Positions 8,797-17,264 of a DNA stretch of 64,000 bases are shown here, one piece after another (position 1 is the first letter of the stretch; every line of letters begins with the position of its first letter). Source of the DNA: Aliiruegeria lutimaris (GTDB lineage: Bacteria; Pseudomonadota; Alphaproteobacteria; Rhodobacterales; Rhodobacteraceae); assembly GCF_900099935.1 (NCBI RefSeq), contig NZ_FNEK01000013.1, positions 32,701 through 96,700 of the forward strand, written 5' to 3'. Made by a program: the position numbers and the translations under genes. Under the pieces are notes generated by a model. That model did not search any database and was not told the origin of the DNA. It worked only from the letters and a program-made list of their open reading frames with translations.

Positions 8797-10109
8797 GTAT
8801 GCTTGAACTGGGATATGCCTCCTTCCCGATCCTGCTGCTGATGATCTTTCTCAGGGCGCCGATCGGGCTGGCGATGCTGCTCTGCGGGATCGGCGGGCTC
8901 TATTTCTCCATGGGCGGGTCGAACATGTTCATGGCGAAGCTGAAGAGCGAGACCTACTCGACCTTCTCCAGCTATTCGCTGTCGATCATCCCGATGTTCC
9001 TGCTGATGGGGCAGTTCGCGACGCTGTCGGGCATGTCCAAGGCGCTTTTCAAGGCCGCCGAAAGCTGGCTCGGGCACCGCAAGGGCGGTGTCGCGATGGC
9101 AGCGGTCGGCGCCTGCGCGGGTTTTGGCGCGATCTGCGGTTCCTCGCTGGCCACGGCCGCTACCATGAGCAAGGTCGCCCTGCCGGAGCTGCGCCGCTAT
9201 GGCTACTCTGGCGGCTTCTCCACCGCGACGCTGGCCGCCGGCGGCACGCTCGGCATCCTGATCCCGCCTTCGGTCATCCTCGTCATCTATGCCATCCTGA
9301 CCGAACAGAATATCGCCAAGCTGTTCCTCGCCGCCTTCGTTCCGGGCATCCTTGCCGCGATCGGCTATATCATCACCATCTCGATCTATGTCCGCGTGAA
9401 CCCTAAGGCCGCGGGCACCCGTGAGCCGATCCCCTATGCCGAGCGCTTCAAGGCGCTGTTCGATGTCTGGCCGGTGCTTCTCGTCTTTGGCCTCGTGGTC
9501 GGCGGCATCTATCTCGGCTGGTTCACCCCCACCGAAGGCGCGGCCGTTGGCGCCGCCGGAACCGGCGTGATCGCGCTGCTCTCCGGCAGCCTGACCTGGA
9601 AGATCTTCGTCGACTCCATCCTGCAGACTGCGCTCAGCACCGCGATGATCTTCTTCATTGTGCTCGGCGCCGGCCTCTACAACTCCTTCCTCGCGCTGAG
9701 CCAGGTGCCACAGGAATTGTCGGGATGGGTCGTAGGGCAGGGTTTCAGCCCGTGGACGATCCTGATCCTGATCCTGGCCTTCTACCTCGTCTTCGGCTGC
9801 CTGATGGACAGCCTCAGCATGATCCTGCTGACGATCCCGATCTTCTTCCCGGTCATCAGCTCGCTCGATTTTGGCATGAGCCCGGAGCACGTGGCGATCT
9901 GGTTTGGCATCCTCGTGCTGATCGTGGTCGAGGTCGGGCTGATCACGCCACCGGTGGGGATGAACCTCTTCATCATCAACGCGATGGACCGCCAGACGGC
10001 CATGAAGGACACCTACAAGGCGGTGCTCTGGTTCGTGACCTCGGACATTGTTCGCGTCATCATTCTGGTGCTCTTCCCCGCAATCACGCTCTTCCTGCTG
10101 CCCGGTTAA
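8793..10109 (+). CDS. dctM: TRAP transporter large permease subunit (DctM family)
   Basis: A 438-residue DctM protein with about 12 hydrophobic segments. Conserved pieces include GFGAICGSSLATAATM, LAAGGTLGILIPPSV, the GWFTPTEGAAVGA motif and ITPPVGMN near the C-terminus. The likely start is the TTG at 8793, placed 7 bp after AAGGAG and overlapping the dctQ stop; an ATG at 8799 is the alternative. It forms the sodium-driven channel of the tripartite importer. Confidence 0.93.
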   Translation: MSMLELGYASFPILLLMIFLRAPIGLAMLLCGIGGLYFSMGGSNMFMAKLKSETYSTFSSYSLSIIPMFLLMGQFATLSGMSKALFKAAESWLGHRKGGVAMAAVGACAGFGAICGSSLATAATMSKVALPELRRYGYSGGFSTATLAAGGTLGILIPPSVILVIYAILTEQNIAKLFLAAFVPGILAAIGYIITISIYVRVNPKAAGTREPIPYAERFKALFDVWPVLLVFGLVVGGIYLGWFTPTEGAAVGAAGTGVIALLSGSLTWKIFVDSILQTALSTAMIFFIVLGAGLYNSFLALSQVPQELSGWVVGQGFSPWTILILILAFYLVFGCLMDSLSMILLTIPIFFPVISSLDFGMSPEHVAIWFGILVLIVVEVGLITPPVGMNLFIINAMDRQTAMKDTYKAVLWFVTSDIVRVIILVLFPAITLFLLPG

Positions 10110-10164
10110 ACCCGGGCAGTCGCCCCCTCCGACGCGGGTTCGATCCGCATCCAGATAGGTATGA

Positions 10165-10191
10165 AACATAACGATGATCCAACATAACGAT
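10165..10191 (+). repeat. 11-bp direct repeat before the SDR gene
   Basis: AACATAACGAT occurs at 10165-10175 and again at 10181-10191, 16 bp apart, just before an AAGGAGG ribosome-binding site and the ATG at 10206. It could be a regulator site or a small duplication; nothing else supports a function. Confidence 0.5.
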
Positions 10192-10205
10192 AAGGAGGCA
10201 AACCG

Positions 10206-10970
10206 ATGCTGATAAAGGGACAGGTTGCGCTGGTGACCGGTGCGGCCAGTGGCCTAGGTGCGGCGACGGCCCGACACCTGGCGGAACAGGGTGCCAAGGT
10301 GGGCGTGCTCGACTACGATCACGAACGTGCCAAGACGGTCGCCGCCGAGATTGACGGTTTCGCGGTTCAGGTGGACGTTTCCGACGAGGCCGCGGTGGAT
10401 GGCGCCATTGGCGCGGTTGCGGAACATTTCGGCCAGGCCGCCCGCATTGCGGTGAGCTGTGCCGGTGTCGGCTCGGCGGCGCGGATCGTCGGGCGCGAGG
10501 GCAAGACCTCGGGCGATGTCTTCGAGCGGACGCTTCGCGTGAACCTCTTCGGCACTTATTACGTCATGAGCCACGCGGCCAAGCGGATGATGGAACTGGA
10601 GCCGCTCGCCGATGACGAGCGTGGCGTGATCGTCAACACCTCCTCGGTGGCGTACCAGGACGGACAGCTCGGACAGTCCGCCTATGCCGCCTCCAAGGGC
10701 GCGGTTGCCTCGATGTGCCTGCCGGCGGCACGCGAGTTTGCCCGCTTCGGTATCCGGGTCGTGGCCATCGCGCCGGGGTTGTTCCACACCCCGATGATGG
10801 AGGGATTGCCGAAGGAGGTGACCGACGAGATCACCGCCAACATTCCCTTCCCGCACCGTCTGGGCGCGCCGTCTGAATACGCGCTGCTGGCCGATCAGAT
10901 CATCACCAACCCGTTCCTGAACGGAACCACCATCCGGTTGGACGGCGCCGTGCGCCTGCCGCCGCGCTGA
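10206..10970 (+). CDS. Short-chain dehydrogenase, likely 3-hydroxyacyl-CoA dehydrogenase (CouM-like role)
   Basis: A 254-residue SDR with the NAD-binding TGAASGLG motif near residue 13, an acidic residue after the second strand (LDYDH) that favours NAD, NTSSVAYQDGQ with the catalytic Ser, and YAASKGA with catalytic Tyr and Lys. Overall it resembles type II 3-hydroxyacyl-CoA dehydrogenases, including the short LEPLADDERGV insertion. In this operon it would oxidise the beta-hydroxy group of a hydroxyphenyl-hydroxypropionyl-CoA to the beta-keto ester. AAGGAGG lies 7 bp upstream; the crotonase gene follows after 10 bp. Confidence 0.88.
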   Translation: MLIKGQVALVTGAASGLGAATARHLAEQGAKVGVLDYDHERAKTVAAEIDGFAVQVDVSDEAAVDGAIGAVAEHFGQAARIAVSCAGVGSAARIVGREGKTSGDVFERTLRVNLFGTYYVMSHAAKRMMELEPLADDERGVIVNTSSVAYQDGQLGQSAYAASKGAVASMCLPAAREFARFGIRVVAIAPGLFHTPMMEGLPKEVTDEITANIPFPHRLGAPSEYALLADQIITNPFLNGTTIRLDGAVRLPPR

Positions 10971-10980
10971 GGAGAGCGCC

Positions 10981-11748
10981 ATGTCCGAACAGATGCTCAC
11001 GATCGAGATCGACGGCGACATCGCCATCCTGACCATGAACCGCCCCGCCAAGCGCAACGCCATGTGCGATGCGCTTCTGGAAGCGATCGACGGCTTTTTC
11101 CGGAACCCACCGAAGGAGGTGAAGGTCGTCGTTCTGACCGGCACGGCCGGGCATTTCTGCTCCGGGCTGGACCTCTCCGAGCATGTCTCCCGCGATGCCG
11201 AGGGCACGATGCGCCATTCGCGCGGCTGGCACGAGGTGATGCAGCGCATCCAATTCGGTGGTTTGCCGGTTGTCTCCGCAATGTTCGGCGCCGTGATCGG
11301 CGGCGGGCTGGAGCTGGCCTCGGCCACGCATGTACGGATCGCGGAACCCTCGACCATCTTCCAGCTTCCCGAGGGGCGGCGCGGCATCTTCGTCGGTGGC
11401 GGAGCGTCTGTGGGCGTTGGCCGCATTCTCGGCGCGGACCGGATGACCGAGATGATGCTGACGGGGCGCAAATACAGTGCCGAGGAAGGTCTGGCGCTCG
11501 GGTTGACGCATTACAGCGTTGGCGAGGACGAGGCGCTGCCGCTGGCGATGGATCTGGCGCGCAAGATCGCCTCCAACGCGCCCTTGTCGAACTACATCAT
11601 GATCCAGGCGCTGGCGCGGATCCAGGACATGCCGCGCAATGACGGCCTGTTCACCGAAAGCCTCTGTGCGGCGATCACCCAGACTAGCCCGGACGCTGTG
11701 GAGGGGCTCGCCGCCTTCCTCGAAAAGCGCGCCCCGAAATTCCGCTAG
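10981..11748 (+). CDS. Crotonase/enoyl-CoA hydratase family protein (CouN-like role)
   Basis: A 255-residue crotonase. The two oxyanion-hole segments are FCSGLDLSEH (near 60) and the FGAVIGGGLELASATH region (near 102). The Glu in the second segment is in the place of a catalytic residue. In the inferred pathway it would hydrate a coumaroyl- or feruloyl-CoA double bond. It could instead be a hydratase-lyase releasing the aldehyde directly, but the SDR, acyl-CoA dehydrogenase and amidohydrolase beside it argue for a beta-oxidative route. An aldehyde dehydrogenase, expected with the lyase route, is absent. GGAGAG precedes the ATG. Confidence 0.87.
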   Translation: MSEQMLTIEIDGDIAILTMNRPAKRNAMCDALLEAIDGFFRNPPKEVKVVVLTGTAGHFCSGLDLSEHVSRDAEGTMRHSRGWHEVMQRIQFGGLPVVSAMFGAVIGGGLELASATHVRIAEPSTIFQLPEGRRGIFVGGGASVGVGRILGADRMTEMMLTGRKYSAEEGLALGLTHYSVGEDEALPLAMDLARKIASNAPLSNYIMIQALARIQDMPRNDGLFTESLCAAITQTSPDAVEGLAAFLEKRAPKFR

Positions 11749-11752
11749 AGCC

Positions 11753-12226
11753 ATGCCGGACCCCGCCACAAACCTGCCGGAAGCCGTCACGGTCGATGAC
11801 ACCGCGCTGCGTGCCTATTTCGGCTATCGGATGAAACGCTGTTTCAATGCGATCCAGGCGGATCTGGCGCAGGCGCTGAAACCGTTCGAGCTGCGCATGC
11901 TCACCTTCACGGCGCTGGCGCTGGTGGTGGAAAACCCGGGCCTTCGCCAGTCGCAACTGGCCGAAGCCATGGATGTGGAGAGGCCGAACCTGGTCACCGT
12001 CGTGGAAGAGCTTGTGCGGCGGGACCTGATCACCCGGGACCGGGTTCCGACGGATCGTCGCGCCTATTCGCTCGAGGCGACGGCGGCTGGCAAACGGCTT
12101 TTTGCGGACGCCGCAGCCGCCGTTGAGGCCCATGAAAAGACGCTTCTGGCCGGGCTTGACCCGCAGCTTCGGGCCGGAGCCATCGAAGCCATGCACCATA
12201 TTGAAAAAGGCCGCCAACGCGGCTGA
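11753..12226 (+). CDS. MarR family regulator (CouR-like)
   Basis: A 157-residue MarR protein. The winged helix spans about residues 40-120: NPGLRQSQLAEAMDVERPNLVTVVEELVRRDLITRD is the recognition region, and DRRAYSLEATAAG is the conserved wing. I take the ATG at 11753, 5 bp after the crotonase stop; the open frame reaches further upstream but only inside the crotonase gene. MarR proteins of this context (CouR and FerR types) are usually repressors released by an aryl-CoA ester. The GTCAATTGAC palindrome at 6967 may be its operator. Confidence 0.88.
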   Translation: MPDPATNLPEAVTVDDTALRAYFGYRMKRCFNAIQADLAQALKPFELRMLTFTALALVVENPGLRQSQLAEAMDVERPNLVTVVEELVRRDLITRDRVPTDRRAYSLEATAAGKRLFADAAAAVEAHEKTLLAGLDPQLRAGAIEAMHHIEKGRQRG

Positions 12227-12248
12227 CCGGAGAGGGAGGACACCCCCG

Positions 12249-14066
12249 ATGAAACGGACGACGAGATTTCGCCCGCATTCCGTGACGCGCGAGAACCGCG
12301 CGGACGGAAGCATACTGCTTACATCGAACTACCTGCTCGGTCCCGTGGCTGAAAAGACAGGCGCGTGGTTGCATCACTGGGCCAGCGAAGCGCCGGACCG
12401 GGTGTTTCTGGCCGAGCGCTATGGCGCGGGCTGGCGACGGGAGAGCTATGTTTCGGTACTGGAGAAGGTGCGGGCCATCGGCGCCTCGCTTCTTGCGCGC
12501 GGGATGGGGCCGGATACGCCGATCCTGATCATGTCCGGCAACGGGATCGATCACGGGTTGCTGTCGCTGGCGGCGCAATATGTGGGCGTGCCGACCGCGC
12601 CGGTGGCCGAGCAGTATTCGCTCGTCCACGGAGCGCATGGCCGGCTGCGCGGCGCCATCGAGCTGTTGAAGCCGAAAATGGCCTATGTGGTCGATGCGGA
12701 TCTCTATGTCGAAGCGCTCGGTCTGGACGCGCTGGCCGGGGTGGAGATCGTGTCGAGCCGGCAGGGTCACGTGATCGGGGTGACACCCTTTGAGGAGCTG
12801 TTGACGGGCGACGGATCGGTCGATCTCGACGCGGCCTATGCGCAGGTCACGCCCGATACGGTGGGCAAGATCCTGATGACCTCGGGTTCCACCTCCAGCC
12901 CCAAGGGCGTGCTCACCACCCAACGAATGATGTGCACCAACCAGACGCAATTGGCCGACGCGCTTCCCTTCCTGCGCGACCGCCCGCCACGGATCGTGGA
13001 CTGGCTGCCCTGGAACCATGTCTTTGGCGGATCGCATAATTTCAACATGATGCTGGCCAATGGCGGCTCGCTCTATATCGACGACGGAAAGCCGGTGAAG
13101 GGGCTATTTGAACGGACGTTGGAGAACCTGTCGCTAGTGACAGGCACCGCCGCCTTCAACGTGCCCGTGGGGTTCGGCATGCTGCTTGCCGCGCTGCGCG
13201 CGGATGGCGGGTTGCGCCAGCGTTTTTTCGAGGATCTGGACCTCGTCTTCTATGCCGGTGCCTCGCTGCCGCAGGATGTCTGGACCGGATTCGAGCAGAT
13301 GGCGATGGAGGTGAAGGGCGAGGTGCCGCTGATGACCTCTTCCTGGGGGCTTACCGAAACCGCCCCCGCGACCATGATGCAGATGGAGCCGACGGAGCGC
13401 TCCGGCATTGTCGGCGTGCCGCTGACCGGCGTGACGATGAAGCTGTTGCCCGATGACGACCTGCGCTGCGAGGTGCGGGTGAAGGGGCCGAACGTGATGA
13501 CCGGCTATTTCGAGGATCCGGAGAAGACGAAGGACGCTTTCGACGAAGAGGGGTTCTTCATCACCGGCGACGCGATGGCCTTTATCGACCCCGCCGACCC
13601 GAACAAGGGGATGCGCTTCGACGGCCGGATCTCGGACGACTTCAAGCTGCTCACCGGCACATGGGTCCGCGCCGCGCAGCTTCGGCTCGACATGCTGGCG
13701 CATCTGGCGCCGCTGGCCTCCGATCTCGTGATCACCGGTGCCGACCGCAACCAGATCGGGGTGATGATCTTCCCCGACCGGGCGGAGTTGCAGCGCGAAG
13801 GGTTCGAGTTGCACGAAGACGGTGGCGCGCTCACGTGCAAGCTTCTGCAAGGCGAGATCCATCGCCGCCTCGCCGCGCGGGCGCGGGAAATCTCGGGAAG
13901 CTCTACGCTGATCTCGCGGGCCATCGTGCTCTCCGAGCCACCCTCGATGCCGGAAGGCGAGATGACGGCCAAGGGCAACCTGAACTTCCGCAAGGTCCTG
14001 ACCCGTCGCAAGGACCTGCTGGAGCGGCTTTATAACGATGCCGATCCGGCGGTGACGTTGGCATGA
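12249..14066 (+). CDS. fcs: Feruloyl-CoA synthetase-type acyl-CoA ligase
   Basis: A 605-residue AMP-forming ligase that would activate a hydroxycinnamate to its CoA thioester. The phosphate-binding loop MTSGSTSSPKG lies near residue 212. DWLPWNHVFGGSHNFN, SSWGLTETAPAT and GEMTAKGNLNFRKVL (C-terminal catalytic Lys region) match the feruloyl-CoA synthase subgroup rather than generic acetyl- or fatty-acid ligases. The start at 12249 follows GGGAGG by about 10 bp and lies 22 bp after the MarR gene; upstream in-frame ATGs fall inside MarR. Exact substrate preference (ferulate, p-coumarate, caffeate) cannot be read from the sequence. Confidence 0.9.
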   Translation: MKRTTRFRPHSVTRENRADGSILLTSNYLLGPVAEKTGAWLHHWASEAPDRVFLAERYGAGWRRESYVSVLEKVRAIGASLLARGMGPDTPILIMSGNGIDHGLLSLAAQYVGVPTAPVAEQYSLVHGAHGRLRGAIELLKPKMAYVVDADLYVEALGLDALAGVEIVSSRQGHVIGVTPFEELLTGDGSVDLDAAYAQVTPDTVGKILMTSGSTSSPKGVLTTQRMMCTNQTQLADALPFLRDRPPRIVDWLPWNHVFGGSHNFNMMLANGGSLYIDDGKPVKGLFERTLENLSLVTGTAAFNVPVGFGMLLAALRADGGLRQRFFEDLDLVFYAGASLPQDVWTGFEQMAMEVKGEVPLMTSSWGLTETAPATMMQMEPTERSGIVGVPLTGVTMKLLPDDDLRCEVRVKGPNVMTGYFEDPEKTKDAFDEEGFFITGDAMAFIDPADPNKGMRFDGRISDDFKLLTGTWVRAAQLRLDMLAHLAPLASDLVITGADRNQIGVMIFPDRAELQREGFELHEDGGALTCKLLQGEIHRRLAARAREISGSSTLISRAIVLSEPPSMPEGEMTAKGNLNFRKVLTRRKDLLERLYNDADPAVTLA

Positions 14067-14130
14067 CCCTTGCGCAGCCGGCCGGAAAAGCATCGCAACG
14101 CGTAAAGAATTTCCCAATGAGGACAATTAT

Positions 14131-15003
14131 ATGGTCGACCTGACAAAGATCCGCGCGATCGACATTCACACCCATGCCGAGGAACCCTGCGGCTGCCATG
14201 CCGATGACGGCTATGACGACCTGCAGGCGACGATGGCGAAGTATTTCCGCGCGTCCTGGAGCCACCCGCCCACGGTGCCGGAGACCGCCGCGCATTACCG
14301 CGAGCAGAACATCGCCGCGGTGATCTTTCCCGTCGATGCCGAGCGCGAGACCGGCTATCGCCGTTACAAGAACGAGGAGGTGGCGGAACTCGCCGCCGAG
14401 AATGACGACGTGCTCATTCCCTTTGCTTCCATCGACCCGCACAAGGGAAAGATGGGCGCCCGCGAGGCGCGCCGCCTGATGAAGGATTTCGGCATCAAGG
14501 GGTTCAAGTTCCATCCCACGATGCAGGGTTTCTATCCCAATGACCGCATGGCCTACGAGCTCTACGAGGCCATCGCCGAAGAGGGGGGTATCGCGCTCTT
14601 CCACACCGGCCAGACCGGCGTCGGCTCCGGTATGCGCGGTGGCAACGGGATGCGGCTGAAATACTCCAACCCGATGTACATGGACGATGTCGCGGTCGAT
14701 TTCCCCGACATAAAGATCATCCTCGCCCATCCTTCCTTTCCCTGGCAGGAGGAGGCGCTGGCCGTCGCCCAGCACAAGCCGAATGTTTATGTCGACCTGT
14801 CCGGCTGGTCGCCCAAGTATTTCCCCGAGATCCTCGTCAAATACTGCAACTCGATCCTGCGCAAGAAGGTCCTGTTCGGCTCCGACTGGCCGATGATCAC
14901 GCCGGAGCGCTGGCTGGCCGATTTCGAGAAGATCGCGATCAAGGACGAGCTGCGCCCCGATATCATCAAGGGCAATGCTGCGCGCTTGCTCGGACTGTCG
15001 TAA
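14131..15003 (+). CDS. Amidohydrolase-superfamily hydrolase, CouO-like beta-ketoacyl-CoA cleaving enzyme (inferred)
   Basis: A 290-residue amidohydrolase-2 protein. The N-terminal metal motif DIHTHAEEP is near residue 11, GFKFHPTMQGF near 127, FHTGQT near 152, AHPSFPW near 192, and GSDWPM near 250 carries the conserved metal-ligand Asp (about residue 252). ACMSD and resorcylate decarboxylases belong to this superfamily. In Rhodococcus jostii RHA1 the amidohydrolase CouO, with an essential Asp257, removes acetyl-CoA from hydroxyphenyl-beta-ketopropionyl-CoA. The neighbourhood here (ligase, crotonase, SDR, MarR) is the same, which is the basis for the call. It sits 64 bp after the ligase gene and 10 bp before the acyl-CoA dehydrogenase gene. 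Confidence 0.8.
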   Translation: MVDLTKIRAIDIHTHAEEPCGCHADDGYDDLQATMAKYFRASWSHPPTVPETAAHYREQNIAAVIFPVDAERETGYRRYKNEEVAELAAENDDVLIPFASIDPHKGKMGAREARRLMKDFGIKGFKFHPTMQGFYPNDRMAYELYEAIAEEGGIALFHTGQTGVGSGMRGGNGMRLKYSNPMYMDDVAVDFPDIKIILAHPSFPWQEEALAVAQHKPNVYVDLSGWSPKYFPEILVKYCNSILRKKVLFGSDWPMITPERWLADFEKIAIKDELRPDIIKGNAARLLGLS

Positions 15004-15013
15004 GGGGGCTGCG

Positions 15014-16609
15014 ATGAAACCGTTTCAGGCATCATTGGACGACATCCTCTTCACCCTGACCCACGTGGCCGGGGCGAACGAGTTGCCCGAATTCGAGGCG
15101 GAGCTGACACGGGAGATCGCCGGCCATTTCGCCAGCTTCGCGGAGGCCGAGATCGCGCCGCTCGACGAGCCGGGCGACCAGCAGGGATGCCGGCTGGAAG
15201 CGGGCCGAGTGCTGATGCCGGACGGGTTTGCCGAGCTTTATCACTCTTATGCCGAGCAGGGCTGGCAGGGTCTGACCGCGCCGGAGGAATTTGGCGGGCA
15301 GGGGCTGGACTCCACGCTTCTCTCCGTCACTTCGGAGATATTCACCGGGGCGAACCATTCGCTGCAGATGATCACCGGGCTGGTGCCGGGCGCGATCCGG
15401 ACGATCCTGCATTTCGGCTCCGATGACCAGAAAGCCACCCATATCCCGCCGCTGGCCTCCGGCGAGATGCTGGCCACCATGTGCCTGACGGAATCCGGCG
15501 CGGGCTCTGACCTCTCGCGCATTCGCTGCCGCGCCGCGCAGGATGGCGAAGGCTGGCGGCTGGATGGCGAAAAGATCTTCATCTCGGGCGGCGATCAGGA
15601 CATGAGCGAACGGATCCTGCACCTCGTGCTGGCGCGGACCTCCGATGACGGCATCAAGGGGCTGTCGCTGTTCCTGTGTCCCTGCACCCGTGCCGATGGC
15701 AGCCGCAACGCGGTGAGTGTGACACGGATCGAGGAGAAGATGGGGCTGCATGCCTCGCCGACCTGCCAACTGGCCTTCGATGGCGCCGAGGCGGAACTGA
15801 TCGGGCAGGAAGGACAGGGGCTGGCGGCGATGTTCACCATGATGAACCACGCCCGCGCCGACGTGGCCCTTCAGGGCGTGGCCCATGCTGCGCGGGCGAC
15901 CGACATCGCGCGCAGCTATGCCGCCGAGCGGGTGCAGGGGCGCGGCCCAAACGGAACGCCCGTCACGCTCGACGCCCATGCGGATGTGCAGCGAATGCTT
16001 GGCCGAATGGATGCGCTGGCGCTCGGTGGCCGCGCGCTCGCGCATCTGGCGGCGGTCGCGCTGGAACGCGGCGACCAGCCGGATCTCGTCGAGGCGCTGA
16101 CGCCGATTGCCAAGGTCTATTGCACCGAGGCCGGCATGGAGGCCGCCGAACTGGGCATCCAGATCCTCGGCGGCTATGGCTACCTGCAGGAATATCGCGT
16201 CGAGCAGACCTACCGTGACGCCCGTATCACCGCGATCTACGAGGGCGCGAACGGCATCCACGAGCGGGCGCTGGTGTCCCGCTTTCTGCCGGGCCGCTGG
16301 GGCGACGCGCTGGAAGCCTTCCTGGTGGCGGAGGCCGAAGCTTCGGAAGACGCGGGCTGCACCGCCTCGGTCGCGCTGTGGAAGCAGGTGCGGCAGGACC
16401 TGTTGCGCCAGCCGGACCCGGCGCCCGCCGCGCATGACTTCACGGCGCTGAGCGCCGAGGTGCTGCTGCAATGCCTCTGGCAGCGGATGTTGCGCGCCGC
16501 CGATGCCCATCCCGACCCGGAACGCATCCGTCATGTGGCCAAGACGGCGGTCGCGACAGGGCGGGCGCGCTGCGAGTACCACGCGGCGATGGTCGGGCTT
16601 GCGGGATGA
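15014..16609 (+). CDS. Acyl-CoA dehydrogenase, probably arylpropionyl-CoA dehydrogenase
   Basis: A 531-residue flavoprotein with CLTESGAGSDLS near residue 156 (FAD contact), the family segment LGGYGYLQEYRVEQTYRDARITAIYEG split across 385-415, and the catalytic Glu in IYEGANGI. It is longer than typical 380-residue members, with an N-terminal extension and a C-terminal helical tail as in the DmdC/FadE5-like subgroup. Placed last in a hydroxycinnamate-type operon, it would convert saturated phenylpropanoid-CoA (for example dihydrocinnamoyl types) to the unsaturated ester, widening the substrate range. The ATG at 15014 has AAGGGGG before it. Confidence 0.9.
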   Translation: MKPFQASLDDILFTLTHVAGANELPEFEAELTREIAGHFASFAEAEIAPLDEPGDQQGCRLEAGRVLMPDGFAELYHSYAEQGWQGLTAPEEFGGQGLDSTLLSVTSEIFTGANHSLQMITGLVPGAIRTILHFGSDDQKATHIPPLASGEMLATMCLTESGAGSDLSRIRCRAAQDGEGWRLDGEKIFISGGDQDMSERILHLVLARTSDDGIKGLSLFLCPCTRADGSRNAVSVTRIEEKMGLHASPTCQLAFDGAEAELIGQEGQGLAAMFTMMNHARADVALQGVAHAARATDIARSYAAERVQGRGPNGTPVTLDAHADVQRMLGRMDALALGGRALAHLAAVALERGDQPDLVEALTPIAKVYCTEAGMEAAELGIQILGGYGYLQEYRVEQTYRDARITAIYEGANGIHERALVSRFLPGRWGDALEAFLVAEAEASEDAGCTASVALWKQVRQDLLRQPDPAPAAHDFTALSAEVLLQCLWQRMLRAADAHPDPERIRHVAKTAVATGRARCEYHAAMVGLAG

Positions 16610-16765
16610 CGCCTTTCATCCGGCCATGCCCCAATGCGGAGGCAGAAGCGTGCTGCATCGAACCGCCGAAAAAAGCCCGGAGCAGAAGTTTCGCTTGAGA
16701 CCAAGAACAATTTTCAACAGCGTTATCGGAAGGCAACCAACGGAACGTAAGGTGGGGAGACGATA

Positions 16766-17134
16766 ATGTCGAAGAACGATGTAGACAACGTCACGGCTCT
16801 CACAGAGACCGCAAAGCGCTACTACCAAGCAATGGTGACGGGAGATGAAGCTGAGTTGCGAAGGTTGTTCGACAGGCGTGCCGCAATCGTGGGTAATTTC
16901 GAGGGAGAGTTTCAATGGTTGGACCTCGACGGCTTCATTGACGAGGCAAAGAACCTGATTGGACAGCACGGAGAGGAAAACTGCTCAGTGGAAAGCGTTC
17001 GGGTCGATGGGGACATCGCGACCGTTGCGGTACGCGGAAGATATGCGGGCCTTTGGTTTCTTGACCATTTGTCACTTGTCGAGATCAACGATCACTGGAT
17101 GATTACGAGCAAGTCGTTTCATGTGGTCACTTAG
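16766..17134 (+). CDS. NTF2/SnoaL-like small protein
   Basis: A protein of 122 residues that looks like a nuclear-transport-factor-2-like (lumazine-binding or SnoaL-type) fold: an N-terminal helix ALTETAKRYYQAMVTGDEAELRRLF, IVGNFEGEFQWLDLDGFIDEAKN, and alternating strands ending in GLWFLDHLSLVEINDHWMITSKSF. Such proteins can be enzymes or ligand-binding; the function here is unknown. It is a single gene between the hydroxycinnamate and pca clusters, and its G+C content is visibly lower than its neighbours. This suggests transfer, or simply a non-core gene. AAGGTGGGGAGA precedes the ATG. Confidence 0.75.
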   Translation: MSKNDVDNVTALTETAKRYYQAMVTGDEAELRRLFDRRAAIVGNFEGEFQWLDLDGFIDEAKNLIGQHGEENCSVESVRVDGDIATVAVRGRYAGLWFLDHLSLVEINDHWMITSKSFHVVT

Positions 17135-17264
17135 CCACACAGATTGTCTAGCGGCTTTGTCCGCTGAATTGCCTTCGTCTCAAGTCACGGCAATTGCCTG
17201 ATTTTCGACACACAGCTCTCCGCGCCACAAGTTTCGAAGACGCGGGCCATGACGGCCGTCAGCC

